Shown here: piece after piece, positions 8,296-17,332 of the stretch
Layout: each line of letters opens with the position of its first letter
How positions within the stretch are numbered: position 1 is the first letter of the stretch
Assembly: GCA_002701385.1 (NCBI GenBank)
Contig: NZVD01000057.1
Coordinates: 177,089-241,088, forward strand
Reading direction: 5' to 3'
Source of the DNA: Rhodopirellula sp.
Lineage (GTDB): Bacteria > Planctomycetota > Planctomycetia > Pirellulales > Pirellulaceae
DNA length: 64,000 nucleotides
Position numbers and translations under genes: made by a program
Notes under the pieces: model-generated
Databases searched by the model: none
Told to the model about the DNA's origin: nothing
What the model saw: only the letters and a program-made list of their open reading frames with translations

Positions 8296-9756
8296 TTAGT
8301 CCCACCACCACTGATTGGCTTGAAGCCCTGTGACCGAAGTCCGCTCGTGAATCTTACGAACAACGTTGTCTTCGTCCTTTAGTAGGTTCTGTGAAGACAG
8401 AGCGGTTAAAGGCTGAATTTCAACTCCGCCACCAATCGGTGTCATTAAGGAATTACCTTTCCATACTGCATTGACTGCGGTATCAACTGTCTTTGGTTCC
8501 GGGTAAACCTCAACTGAAAGAATCTTTTCGTTGCCTAGCAACCCAAGATCCCAACTTGCTTGTGTATAGTAATCTTTGTCCTGGATATAAGCAGCCACAA
8601 TTAGCATATCGATTAAGTTCCGCATTTGAGCATACACGGGAACTTGACTGGCAAGCTGAGGATATTTTGCGGTAAAGGACTGCTGGAACGTTTTACTAGC
8701 TCGGTCCACAACGCCGTTTCCGACACGTGTACCATCTGCCTGAACCAATTCGTCGGCACCAACCAGCTTGACCCCATCTCCTACTAACTGCATCGCTAAA
8801 TTATCTTCGCTAACACGAACACATTCATAATTAGGTGTGAAATACCAACGCGCCATTGCATTTCGATTCACCGACGATGGTACAGCCGCACCGATGTAGG
8901 TTCGAATATCAACCGGTGGTTTTTCCAATCCGATTCCGATCAATTTCATACGATAATCAGCTTCCACTAATACCTGAGCAAAGTGCGTTTTAGGTGAAAT
9001 GCCTGAGACAGACACAACTTGCTTACCTAGGCTTTGTTGCAATCCTGCTACAAACTGCTTGGTGTTTCTAGGATTTAACGCAGGAGCCGCCTTGATCATG
9101 TACTGTTGCATACGCTGCAAACCTTCCTGTGTCGGGTCGATTGAGACTCCCACAGTATTTGCCTTTTTTCCGGCAGGGCCAAAACTACGTAAGGCCACGA
9201 TTAGATCCTGAAGTTCTAGCACTGCGCGTCCGGAGGTAACTCCTACAGGTCGCCCAGACGGATCCACAGCATATCCTTCTGCAGGACCAGCAACGACAAT
9301 ATCGCCAGACTCAGGATAGAAGAACACATAATCGATACTGGTTAAGCCTGCGAGGTATCGCATATCATCACTCACCCCTTCGCCTGCTTCCAATCGCTTA
9401 GCAATTTCAGCTTCTAGGCGTGTCAACGAAACTTTTCTTAATTCGCTTTGTCGCGCTACGTTAGGATCAAGAACCTGACGGGCTTCCTGAATTCGCTTTT
9501 GAGTGAGTCGAATATCGAAGTGCTGTACCTTTAGAACGCCCTGGGGGTTAATAACCACACCAGCACCACCACCCTGGCCGCCGCCCTGGCCGCCACCGCC
9601 GAATCCGCCGCCGCCCTGGCCGCCACCGCCGAATCCGCCGCCACCGCCGCCAAAACCGCCACCGCCAAATTGGGCATGGGCTGATGGTGACATAGCTAGT
9701 AATCCTGCTACGACAATCAACGATAATAACTTATGAATGCGTTTCGACGTTGACAT
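8296..9756 (-). CDS. Secreted glycine-rich protein, DUF1598-like (planctomycete family)
   Basis: A 486-residue exported protein. A signal peptide (KRIHKLLSLIVVAGLLAM, cut after SAHA) is followed by a low-complexity Gly/Gln tract of about 40 residues, then a ~420-residue conserved domain. This domain has stretches such as LTSIDYVFFYPESGDIVVAGPAEG and ARWYFTPNYE. I recall this pattern from a planctomycete family of unknown function (DUF1598); the family name is from memory. The short W-rich C-terminus is QWWWD. No catalytic motif is apparent. It is probably transcribed alone: a 363-bp gap lies upstream and a strong terminator downstream. Confidence 0.75.
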   Translation of the reverse strand: MSTSKRIHKLLSLIVVAGLLAMSPSAHAQFGGGGFGGGGGGFGGGGQGGGGFGGGGQGGGQGGGAGVVINPQGVLKVQHFDIRLTQKRIQEARQVLDPNVARQSELRKVSLTRLEAEIAKRLEAGEGVSDDMRYLAGLTSIDYVFFYPESGDIVVAGPAEGYAVDPSGRPVGVTSGRAVLELQDLIVALRSFGPAGKKANTVGVSIDPTQEGLQRMQQYMIKAAPALNPRNTKQFVAGLQQSLGKQVVSVSGISPKTHFAQVLVEADYRMKLIGIGLEKPPVDIRTYIGAAVPSSVNRNAMARWYFTPNYECVRVSEDNLAMQLVGDGVKLVGADELVQADGTRVGNGVVDRASKTFQQSFTAKYPQLASQVPVYAQMRNLIDMLIVAAYIQDKDYYTQASWDLGLLGNEKILSVEVYPEPKTVDTAVNAVWKGNSLMTPIGGGVEIQPLTALSSQNLLKDEDNVVRKIHERTSVTGLQANQWWWD

Positions 9757-10119
9757 GATCAGATTCCTCGTCTCAGTACCTCTCTGGGGTACTACATAAT
9801 TGATGTTTCTCTTGTTCCGTAATCCAAAAGCGGCTTACTTTAAATGCCGCACTTTTGAATTGACCATAGTTTGATACTCTGGACAATTTGTGCGCACAAA
9901 CCGTCTTTTATCTCATCGAAACGAGGCCTATTCCGATATTAGTTCGGTAATCTAGAGAAGGCAAGAAAACGAGGATATTTGCCTGAGAAGAGTGCTCTAA
10001 TTGTCTTAACACGTAATCTTGACGGATTAACCGTTATAATCGTTACCCTTTGACAAAGGAAAATGTCTTAGCCGCTGAAAAGTAACACCGTCCTTTGTAA
10101 GGTCCCTGAAGAATCCTGG
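9757..10119. other. Intergenic region between two minus-strand genes
   Basis: No gene is seen in these 363 bp. They hold the 5' leader and presumed promoter of the DUF1598-like gene. A 6-bp inverted repeat (AGTACC / GGTACT, 9775-9793) lies 20 bp before its start codon, a GCGGC / GCCGC pair lies at 9830-9850, and a perfect 14-bp palindrome at 9887-9900. Near 10047-10104 CCTTTG/CAAAGG and ACAAAGGA/TCCTTTGT repeats overlap. They may form alternative hairpins downstream of the oxidoreductase gene, but no T run follows. Confidence 0.5.
9887..9900. promoter_or_regulatory. Perfect 14-bp palindrome, candidate operator
   Basis: TTTGTGCGCACAAA is fully self-complementary and resembles the symmetric sites bound by dimeric helix-turn-helix regulators of the LacI kind. 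It lies 131 bp upstream of the DUF1598-like start codon. No regulator gene is adjacent, so the assignment rests on symmetry alone. Confidence 0.3.
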
Positions 10120-11223
10120 TTATTTAGTAAGAAGAGTCAGGGGGTTTTTACGTTGCTTTAACGGAATGGTAACCGGGACACTCTGGCGATGAGATTCAAA
10201 AACACCTGCGATCATTTCGACAGTTGTTCGAGCTTCAAACATATTACACTCTGGTAACCTGTCTTCCTGAATAGCTGCCAGAAGATCTACGCAAGCCGCA
10301 ACATTTCCAGCATGCAGCGATGTATCCTTTACCGGTTCGGGCTTACCTAATCCAGCCGAGGTAACTCGTTGCCAAGCAGCACCTGAACGACCAGGGCACC
10401 AATTTGGATCCTCCAGCAGGTAAGCTAGAGGACGGTATCCCGTCTTAATATCGATCACGCCTTTACTACCATAGATTTGTAAGGCAAACCGAGCACCTTG
10501 ACCTGCATCCTTTGTCGATGCGAAGTACCCAGTGATTCCATCCTGCATCCCGTAGGTCGCGTGAAGCGAATTGGCTGCCAATGGACCAATCCCCTCATTC
10601 CCTTCATAAACATCTCCCTTTCCAATTGGACTTCCATCCTGAAAAGCCTGAGCAAAACACCATTCAGGCTCACCACCAAAGAACTGCATCATATTGAAGA
10701 CATGGCTCCCCAGTACCCAAAGGTCCTCACCGCCACCTCGACGATCTTCTTTCCCGCGTCCCCGTAGTTCAAGTACCTGACCGATTTTTCCATTCTCGAT
10801 AAGTTCTTTAATGACTCGCAGGGTCGGGCTATACCTGGTCTGGTGAGCGATCGCTAACTTGATCAGATTCTGCTTGCAGGCAGCAACCATCGCATCTGCT
10901 TCAGCCAAAGTTCGACAAAACGGCTTTTCCATATAAATGTGCAAGCCACCTTCTGCAGCTTCGAGAACCATATCATGATGTTGATCCAGCCATCTCGGGC
11001 AAATCGCTACGATATCTAATTGCTCGTCGGCCAACATTTTGCGGTAGTCGCTATAAGCCTGATTCGCTTCCAGGCGCTTTTGCGCAGCAGCTCTTCCGGC
11101 TTCGTTCGGATCACTGACTGCCACGACTTCACAATTGGGTACATGGGCCCAAACGGTATCGATACCATGCCCATAATTTCCACGACCTGTATGTCCAATA
11201 ACACCAATTCGATAATTTGCCAT
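10120..11223 (-). CDS. Gfo/Idh/MocA family NAD(P)-dependent oxidoreductase
   Basis: A 367-residue cytosolic dehydrogenase of the glucose-fructose oxidoreductase / inositol dehydrogenase family, acting on an unidentified sugar or polyol. The N-terminal Rossmann domain starts IGVIGHTGRGNYGHG; the glycine pattern is slightly changed from GxGxxG. The MEKPFCRT motif holds the conserved EKP with its Lys. The C-terminal alpha/beta domain has RGRGKEDRRGGGEDLWVLGSHVFNMM, where the His is the likely catalytic or substrate-binding residue. There is no Tat signal, unlike many planctomycete relatives. It is divergent from the protoporphyrinogen oxidase gene, with about 100 bp between the start codons. Confidence 0.88.
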   Translation of the reverse strand: MANYRIGVIGHTGRGNYGHGIDTVWAHVPNCEVVAVSDPNEAGRAAAQKRLEANQAYSDYRKMLADEQLDIVAICPRWLDQHHDMVLEAAEGGLHIYMEKPFCRTLAEADAMVAACKQNLIKLAIAHQTRYSPTLRVIKELIENGKIGQVLELRGRGKEDRRGGGEDLWVLGSHVFNMMQFFGGEPEWCFAQAFQDGSPIGKGDVYEGNEGIGPLAANSLHATYGMQDGITGYFASTKDAGQGARFALQIYGSKGVIDIKTGYRPLAYLLEDPNWCPGRSGAAWQRVTSAGLGKPEPVKDTSLHAGNVAACVDLLAAIQEDRLPECNMFEARTTVEMIAGVFESHRQSVPVTIPLKQRKNPLTLLTK

Positions 11224-11330
11224 AACGCTTTACTCAGTATCCAATTCGAAAAGAAACTCCATCTAGGAGTGTGTGTCCTATAGGTTATGATACTAATAAT
11301 CACCAACCCACTGGGATTTTTTCCTTCGCC

Positions 11331-12794
11331 ATGACCGAGCTTGCTCCGCCAAATTCCGATGCTTCTCAAGAAATTGCTCATCAGAGTCGTGTAGCCATTG
11401 TTGGCGCGGGAATCTCAGGACTCTCCACGGCGTACTACATTCAGAAACAACGGCCCGACTTACAATTAGCAGTATTGGAAGCCTCCACTCAACCTGGCGG
11501 AATCCTGCAGACCGTGCATCGCAATGGATTCCTCATTGAACGTGGCCCGGACATGTTCATTACTCGTGACCCCGAAGCGATGGCACTCTGTAAAGAAATC
11601 GCATTCGACGATCAGCTGATTTCTACCAATACCGCATTCCGAGGAGCTTATTTAGTGCATCGCGGCAAGCTCCAAAAGATGCCCCACGGTTGGACGATGA
11701 TGACGCCCACTAGTTTATGGTCTATCGCAAAGACACCTTTACTGAGTCTACGAGGGAAGCTGCGGGTGCTCGGTGAGCTATTCGCTCCCAAACGTAAAGG
11801 TGATGAAGATGAAAGTCTGGCTTCCTTTACCAAACGCCGCTTGGGACAGGAAGCCTTTGACAACATCATTCAACCATTGATTGGCGGAATATACACCGCG
11901 GATCCTGACAAGCTGAGTATGAATGCCACTCTAAAGCCCTTCGTCGACATGGAACGACAGGGCGACGGATTAATCCGAGGTGGCTTGAAGCAACTTCGGC
12001 AAAAGAAGGGCGACACCACCAGTAGTGGAGCTCGGTATGGCATGTTCGTCACGCCCAAAGACGGAATGCAGTCTATGGCCGAAGCCATAGTCAAACAGTT
12101 ACCTATACGAAGTTTGGAGTACAACGTATCAGTAACTGCTGTTACGCCACATGAAAATGGGATCTCAGTAACCGTCGACGGAGAGTCCACTCCGCGTCAT
12201 TACGACAAAGTCGTCCTCGCCACCTCCAGTCAAATTACTTCTAGGATATTAAAGGACGGATACCCTGAATTGAGTGAATCGCTGAAGCAGATTCCTCTGG
12301 CAGGTGCCAGCATTCTTTCAATGGGGTACCCACGTTCAGCCATTCGGAATCCATTAGACGCATTTGGCGTGATCGTTCCTATTAAAGAAAACCGGCCATT
12401 AATCGCAATTAGTTTTTCCAGCCAGAAATTTCCAGGACGCGCTCCGGACGGTCATGTCTTATTCCGAGTATTCATTGGTGGAGCCCTACAACCTGAGTTG
12501 ATGGATTGGACTGACGAACAATTGATTGAGTCCACTCAGCAACAATTAGAAGAATTGCTTGGAGTGTCTGGCGAACCCCTCTTCACTGAAATCACTCGCT
12601 GGAATAATACGATGCCACAATATCATGTTGGACATGTCGAGCTAGTAGATTCCATTGAACAACAGATTGCGGCGTTACCTAATCTGGAGGTAGCCGGGAA
12701 CGCTTATCGAGGAGTTGGGATTCCACTCTGTGTTCGCAGTGGAATTCAGGCGGCCCGAAACGTTATTCACTCCAGGCCAGCTGATCAATTTTAG
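11331..12794 (+). CDS. hemY: Protoporphyrinogen/coproporphyrinogen oxidase, HemY type
   Basis: A flavoprotein that performs the six-electron oxidation of protoporphyrinogen IX (or coproporphyrinogen III) in haem synthesis, using oxygen. The FAD-binding Rossmann motif AIVGAGISGLSTAYYI is near the N-terminus, followed by LEASTQPGGILQT and GFLIERGPDMFI, all typical of the family. PLIGGIYTADPDKLS is a conserved central motif. The C-terminus (VEVAGNAYRGVGIPLCVRSG-like) closes the FAD site. The ATG at 11331 gives 487 residues; a GTG at 11271 would add 20 residues without homology. Databases label this type hemG or hemY. The 3' end overlaps the opposite-strand phhB gene by 32 bp. Confidence 0.9.
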   Translation: MTELAPPNSDASQEIAHQSRVAIVGAGISGLSTAYYIQKQRPDLQLAVLEASTQPGGILQTVHRNGFLIERGPDMFITRDPEAMALCKEIAFDDQLISTNTAFRGAYLVHRGKLQKMPHGWTMMTPTSLWSIAKTPLLSLRGKLRVLGELFAPKRKGDEDESLASFTKRRLGQEAFDNIIQPLIGGIYTADPDKLSMNATLKPFVDMERQGDGLIRGGLKQLRQKKGDTTSSGARYGMFVTPKDGMQSMAEAIVKQLPIRSLEYNVSVTAVTPHENGISVTVDGESTPRHYDKVVLATSSQITSRILKDGYPELSESLKQIPLAGASILSMGYPRSAIRNPLDAFGVIVPIKENRPLIAISFSSQKFPGRAPDGHVLFRVFIGGALQPELMDWTDEQLIESTQQQLEELLGVSGEPLFTEITRWNNTMPQYHVGHVELVDSIEQQIAALPNLEVAGNAYRGVGIPLCVRSGIQAARNVIHSRPADQF

Positions 12795-13125
12795 CAGCCA
12801 GAATAAAATCGTTTTCGCTTAATCCACCGATCGCATGAGTCCAGATTTCTATCGCAACATGGCGATAGCCTTCCAGATGCAAATCCGGATGATGGTTTTC
12901 AGCTTCAGCTAATTCGGCAACACGGTTAAAGAAATCGATCGCGGCCATGAAATGAGGCGATGTCCATTCCCGGCTAATGCGACAGCCATCATGTGAAATC
13001 TGCCACTCGGGATGATTTGCAATTTGCTGTTGAGCTTCTTCCAATGAATATTTGGGAATCCCACCTTCACATGGGACACACCGTTTTTTCAGTAATTCAC
13101 AGGACTCCTGAATCTCAATATTCAT
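12763..13125 (-). CDS. phhB: 4a-hydroxytetrahydrobiopterin dehydratase (pterin-4a-carbinolamine dehydratase)
   Basis: A small cytosolic enzyme that dehydrates 4a-hydroxytetrahydrobiopterin, regenerating pterin cofactor for aromatic amino acid hydroxylases; some homologues act in molybdopterin or folate metabolism instead. The family signature ENHHPDLHLEGY (active-site HHP) is followed by IEIWTHAIGGLSENDFILA. The 120-residue length is normal. The N-terminus has an extra Cys pair (RCVPCEGG), seen in many bacterial members. No phenylalanine hydroxylase lies in the window. It follows the TPR protein gene by 4 bp, so the two are probably cotranscribed, and its 3' end runs into hemY on the other strand. 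Confidence 0.92.
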   Translation of the reverse strand: MNIEIQESCELLKKRCVPCEGGIPKYSLEEAQQQIANHPEWQISHDGCRISREWTSPHFMAAIDFFNRVAELAEAENHHPDLHLEGYRHVAIEIWTHAIGGLSENDFILAAKIDQLAWSE

Positions 13126-13129
13126 TTTC

Positions 13130-14749
13130 TTAAATCGTCTTCAGCTTGGAACGATCGACTTTTGGCTGACCCTCACGTTCCTTCGCTTTATTCTCGCGCC
13201 AGGGCATCTTGTTCTTATAAGACTGCAACTCTTTTTCCAAGTGTTCTTGAATATCTTCCCGACCAATTTCCACGGCCTTCTTGGCCCACCTCTTGGCATT
13301 CTCGAAATCGCCAGATTCGGCATAAGCTGCTGCTAACGTACTGAGAATGTGGGGCTTCTTATACTCAGAAACTTCGCACGCCTTTAATGCTAATTCAACG
13401 GCCTTATCGCCATCACGCACTTCGTCCTGATCTGACGTCGCAAGCGTCCATGCCCAGTTATTTAGTAGATTGTCATGAGTTTGATTATGTTTGAAGGCTG
13501 ATTCATAATCAGAAACTGCTTTCGCATGCTCTCCCATACTCAGATAAATATCCGCTCGAGAATAGAAACCCTCCCAGCCTTCCTTGTCACGTTCCACGAC
13601 GATATTGGCATGTTTAAGTGCACTTTCAAATTCCTCGGCCATGGAATAGTCCAAAGCAGTGCGTAGACGAATTTCATTATCCGCTGGTAAGAACTGCAAG
13701 ATCGCTTCCAATAGTTTGGCAGCTCGGTAATAGTCCTGCTGCTGTTCCAAAACTCCGGCTCGTAACAAATAGAGTTGTGGAGAACCTGGATTAATCTGTT
13801 GGATTGCATCCAGATCTTTATTTGCATCCTCAAGACGGTCTTCCGCTAAGGCGACGTTCGCTCGAAGCATTAAGGCTCCTACACTTTTGGGATTTAGTTT
13901 GATCGCCTCGTCCAAATCCTGCTTCCCAGCATCAATATCGTTCTGCATCAGATGAATCCGTGCACGTAATTCGTATCCGGCAGAAGATTTGGGCTGTTTT
14001 CCAATCGCTTGATTTGCAATTTCAATTGCTTTATCAAATTCATTCTGACGCGCCAAAGCTTCGGCCAAAGCTGACATCGCCAGCACATCATCCCCATCGA
14101 TTTCTAGCAGACGCTGTAAATCCTCCGTCGCCTTTTCGAATTTATTATCTTGCGTATAGATTGTCGCTCTGGCGGTAAGTGCATCGGAATTGTTCTCATC
14201 AAGTTTAATAGCTTCGGATAAATCGGAAATCTGTTGGGCTTTATCAGAACGCAGAGCGGCCCGAGCGATCAACGCGTTAGCTTTTTGCTCGGCATCTTCA
14301 TACTGTTGAAATGCCTTGGTTGCCGACTCAATGCCACTCTTCCGAGTCCCACCTGGGAGAACCTGCAATTTAGCGATGAGCAAATGAGCATCCGCAAATT
14401 CATCATTTAGCTTTGTAAGTCGAGCCAAATCACTTAATGCCAACCGACGCATCTCCGCCCATTGTTGTGGTGGACGTCCGGATAACAAAGGATTCGAAAT
14501 CTGTTCAGCTCGTTGATACAGTGTCGCTGTAATCAACTGCATCGCAAATTCCTTGCCATCCTCATCAAGCCCCTCTTCGATAGCCTTTTCGGCCAGATTC
14601 ACAACATCTTCCAGTTGCTGGAAATTCCGGGCGTTCAACTTGGCTTCTGTCGCCTGATCGAGATACTTTTGCCCTTCCTCATCGGCGACCAGCCAACTGG
14701 TTGTTGCCAATATAAGAACTACAGTGATAAGTGTTTGAGCAGATTTCAT
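13130..14749 (-). CDS. Secreted tetratricopeptide-repeat protein
   Basis: An exported protein of about 539 residues built almost wholly of TPR units. The ATG at 14749 is preferred over an upstream in-frame start at 14923, because it gives a clear signal peptide (KSAQTLITVVLILATTSWLVA then DEEG). From about residue 130 onwards roughly ten 34-residue TPR-like units can be traced by their LxxAIKLDENNSDALxxRA pattern, with alanine and aromatic residues in register. The tail is basic (REGQPKVDRSKLKTI). Its role is probably scaffolding in the periplasm or at the outer membrane; the partners are unknown. It sits between the aldehyde dehydrogenase and phhB on one strand. Confidence 0.85.
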   Translation of the reverse strand: MKSAQTLITVVLILATTSWLVADEEGQKYLDQATEAKLNARNFQQLEDVVNLAEKAIEEGLDEDGKEFAMQLITATLYQRAEQISNPLLSGRPPQQWAEMRRLALSDLARLTKLNDEFADAHLLIAKLQVLPGGTRKSGIESATKAFQQYEDAEQKANALIARAALRSDKAQQISDLSEAIKLDENNSDALTARATIYTQDNKFEKATEDLQRLLEIDGDDVLAMSALAEALARQNEFDKAIEIANQAIGKQPKSSAGYELRARIHLMQNDIDAGKQDLDEAIKLNPKSVGALMLRANVALAEDRLEDANKDLDAIQQINPGSPQLYLLRAGVLEQQQDYYRAAKLLEAILQFLPADNEIRLRTALDYSMAEEFESALKHANIVVERDKEGWEGFYSRADIYLSMGEHAKAVSDYESAFKHNQTHDNLLNNWAWTLATSDQDEVRDGDKAVELALKACEVSEYKKPHILSTLAAAYAESGDFENAKRWAKKAVEIGREDIQEHLEKELQSYKNKMPWRENKAKEREGQPKVDRSKLKTI

Positions 14750-14798
14750 AGTCTGAGCCTTAAATCGATTCGACTGCCTGAAAGGTATTAGGTTCAAC

Positions 14799-16370
14799 TT
14801 AAATATTGGCCTGTGTCCAGGAACCGTCCACGCTACGCCAGACAGTACCATTCGGACTCGCGTCCTGAAGGATTTCAGGCAAACGATGTGCACGTATATT
14901 ATCGTAACATTGAAGCATGCCAAACCTCAAAAGAGATCCTGGAATTCCCACTGCCGTGAAAGCCGGATGCCCCGTCGCAGGGAAAGGGCCTCCATGATTC
15001 ATGGCAGCCGAAACGGCAACTCCGGTTGGCATTTTATCATTAAGTAATCGGCCAACCTTGACTCGCATTTCACTGGCAATACGATCATAAGCTGCATCGT
15101 CAGAGCCTGTGGTGTCCGAATAAATACAGCCCGTTAGATTTCCTTCTAGTGAAGCAACCGTCTGAACAAGCTCGTCCACGGAGTCAGCTACCAACAATAA
15201 GGAGCTATTTCCGAAGGCTTCAGTTTGCATGATTTCCGGATCTGCTAAGAACTGAGTCGCGGTCACTTTCAAGAGAGTGTTGGCATAACAAAATCGTCCA
15301 TCATCAACAGCCGAATTTCCAACCAACAGTTCCGCTCCGGCATCAACCAAGACTTGTAAGTTGGTTGCCAGACTCTTTTCCACTCCTGCGGAAAGAAGAG
15401 TTCCCACAGGTGCCTCGGCAAACTTGGCAGTAATATCCGAAATAAACTGATCTGTGGCTTCGCCTGCGAGTAATAGGACGAGCCCCGGATTTGTACAGAA
15501 TTGCCCGGTACCCATTAAGCAACTGCCGGTGAACTCATCTGCAATTTCCGAACCTCGTTCGGATAGTGCTCCCGGTAGAACGGCTACAGGATTTACACTG
15601 GATAATTCCAGATAGATTGGCTTCCCGGCCAAATCGGCAGCTTGTTTGAGCTTCAATCCGGCATGACGACTGCCAGTATATCCCGTGGCGCCAACACGCT
15701 GATCCGAAACCAAACGTTCGCCATCTTCGTGGCTGGTTCGATAGATCAATTGAACCATTCCCGCCGGCATGCCTGTCGCTTCGGCAGCTCGCTGAGCACA
15801 CTCTGCAAACAATCTGGTTGTACCCGGGTGAGAAGAATTGGCTTTGGCAATCACAGGATTTCCAGCAGCAATCGCAGCGGCAAAGTCACCGCCCGAGGCA
15901 CTTCCAAATGCCAGTGGAAAGTTATTGGGACCGAATACACAGACAGGCCCAATAGCACCATAGACACTTCGTATTCCAGTCGAGGTATCGATCGTGGGTA
16001 AGGCCCAGCTTCCGTCCCGAGCTGCAGCCGCAGCTTGACGTAGCTGATTCGTCGTCCGAGGCATCTCTCCGCCAGCTAACCGAGTTTCTTTAGGATAGGC
16101 TGTCTCGGCGTGGGCCAGATCTACAATCGCTTCTGCGTTGGCTTCGATATCATTGGCATACGCTTCCAGGAAATCGGCAATTCGTGCTCCGGATATTCCT
16201 CGCAAAGCTACCGCAGCGGCTGCGGCTGAATCTAAAGCCTCGTTACAATCTTCCCAGTTACTGACAGGATATTCTGCCGGAAGCAACTCACGAGTACCTG
16301 GATTGGATGCCTGAAACGATGAAGAGGCATTGGCGTCACGCCACTGGCCTGCAATTAAAACTTTTTCCAT
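14799..16370 (-). CDS. Aldehyde dehydrogenase, 2-oxoglutarate semialdehyde (2,5-dioxovalerate) dehydrogenase type
   Basis: A 523-residue NAD(P)+-dependent dehydrogenase that most likely oxidises 2,5-dioxopentanoate to 2-oxoglutarate, the last step of non-phosphorylative pentose or hydroxyproline breakdown. It has the features of the KGSDH group: FGPNNFPLAFG for cofactor and substrate, YTGSRHAG at the nucleotide fold, catalytic Glu in LELSSVNP and catalytic Cys in GTGQFCTNPG. The C-terminus (GPFPATGHPAFTAVG) is typical of this subgroup rather than of generic aldehyde dehydrogenases. It lies 63 bp downstream of an FAH-fold enzyme that could make its substrate. That pairing supports the assignment. 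Confidence 0.88.
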   Translation of the reverse strand: MEKVLIAGQWRDANASSSFQASNPGTRELLPAEYPVSNWEDCNEALDSAAAAAVALRGISGARIADFLEAYANDIEANAEAIVDLAHAETAYPKETRLAGGEMPRTTNQLRQAAAAARDGSWALPTIDTSTGIRSVYGAIGPVCVFGPNNFPLAFGSASGGDFAAAIAAGNPVIAKANSSHPGTTRLFAECAQRAAEATGMPAGMVQLIYRTSHEDGERLVSDQRVGATGYTGSRHAGLKLKQAADLAGKPIYLELSSVNPVAVLPGALSERGSEIADEFTGSCLMGTGQFCTNPGLVLLLAGEATDQFISDITAKFAEAPVGTLLSAGVEKSLATNLQVLVDAGAELLVGNSAVDDGRFCYANTLLKVTATQFLADPEIMQTEAFGNSSLLLVADSVDELVQTVASLEGNLTGCIYSDTTGSDDAAYDRIASEMRVKVGRLLNDKMPTGVAVSAAMNHGGPFPATGHPAFTAVGIPGSLLRFGMLQCYDNIRAHRLPEILQDASPNGTVWRSVDGSWTQANI

Positions 16371-16433
16371 TATTGGCTTTCTCTATTTGTTGTTGTGTGA
16401 GCAATTCTATGCAGCAGGGTTCAAAAAAATGCT

Positions 16434-17291
16434 CTAGGCATCCTGCACGACAGGGTTGGTTAATGTACCAATTCCACAAATGGTGATATGAACAACGTCT
16501 CCGGCATTAAGTGTAAAGTCACTATCCGGAACAATACCCGTTCCGGTCATCAGAAAGACTCCATTCGGAAATTCCTGTTCGCGACATAAGTAGCCGATCA
16601 AATCCTCAAACGTGCGATGCATTTCACTCACACCGGAATTACCTTCAAAGACGACTTCCCCATTTCGTTCAATTTGCAATTTGATGCCGGTGTCTTCACG
16701 AGCGGGCATACTTTCCACCAAGGTTATACAGGGACCCAGACCTGCACATTGACGATAGACTTTGGCTTGTGGAAGGTAGAGTGGATTTTCACCTTCGATA
16801 TCACGACTACTCATGTCGTTTCCGATCGTGAACCCAACTAATTTATTTTTGCTGGACACGACACAGGTGATTTCCGGTTCCGGAACATTCCAGGTCGCGT
16901 CATAACGAATGCGAACTGGCTGTCCTGGTCCCGATACTCGGTGGGGGGTAGCCTTGAGGAACAATTCCGGGCGATCCGCATCATAAACAAGGTCATAACA
17001 GGAAGCACTTGTTTCAGACTCTTCCATGCGAGCTGTTTGGCTTCGCTTGTAAGTTACTCCTGCCGCCCAGACTTCCTGCTGATCGATCGGGGCTAATAAA
17101 GTCACATCCGCCAACGCTAATTGTTCGTCGGATACCAATGCAGCGGCGGCTACCGCGGGTTCGTCAGCTTCGATGATATCTGCGAGTGAACTGAATGCCG
17201 AACCAGCCAAATTCAAGGGGCGGACGACGTCTCCGTCTAACTGCACCACTAATTCATCCCCAGCAGCTGTTCTACATTTAGCGAGTTTCAT
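16434..17291 (-). CDS. Fumarylacetoacetate hydrolase (FAH) family enzyme, possible 2-keto-3-deoxy-sugar-acid dehydratase
   Basis: A 285-residue FAH-fold enzyme with a divalent metal site; the acidic motif PEPEITCVV and the downstream GFTIGNDMSSRDIEGEN segment carry likely metal ligands and the family signature. Generic FAH members hydrolyse acylpyruvates or act as hydratases. An archaeal member (KdaD) dehydrates 2-keto-3-deoxy-D-arabinonate to 2,5-dioxopentanoate, exactly the substrate of the dehydrogenase encoded next. I therefore infer a dehydratase role here, but hydrolase activity cannot be excluded from sequence. It is in a tight minus-strand series with the M19 dipeptidase upstream (41 bp) and the dehydrogenase downstream. 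Confidence 0.8.
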   Translation of the reverse strand: MKLAKCRTAAGDELVVQLDGDVVRPLNLAGSAFSSLADIIEADEPAVAAAALVSDEQLALADVTLLAPIDQQEVWAAGVTYKRSQTARMEESETSASCYDLVYDADRPELFLKATPHRVSGPGQPVRIRYDATWNVPEPEITCVVSSKNKLVGFTIGNDMSSRDIEGENPLYLPQAKVYRQCAGLGPCITLVESMPAREDTGIKLQIERNGEVVFEGNSGVSEMHRTFEDLIGYLCREQEFPNGVFLMTGTGIVPDSDFTLNAGDVVHITICGIGTLTNPVVQDA

Positions 17292-17332
17292 AATTATTTC
17301 TCCGTATATTCTGACCCTGCGTTACTCTCTGG

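Noticed and set aside
9565-9675. GC-rich repetitive stretch, possible direct-repeat array
   Set aside because: It is the in-frame Gly/Gln-rich tract of the DUF1598-like protein; repeat units are codon repeats, not CRISPR or mobile repeats.
10035-10040. Perfect TATAAT on the plus strand as a promoter
   Set aside because: No acceptable -35 lies 16-18 bp upstream (a TTGACG is only 10 bp away), and no plus-strand gene follows for more than 1 kb.
11271-11330. GTG at 11271 as start of the protoporphyrinogen oxidase
   Set aside because: The extra 20 residues do not resemble the family and the region should hold the divergent promoters; ATG at 11331 fits better.
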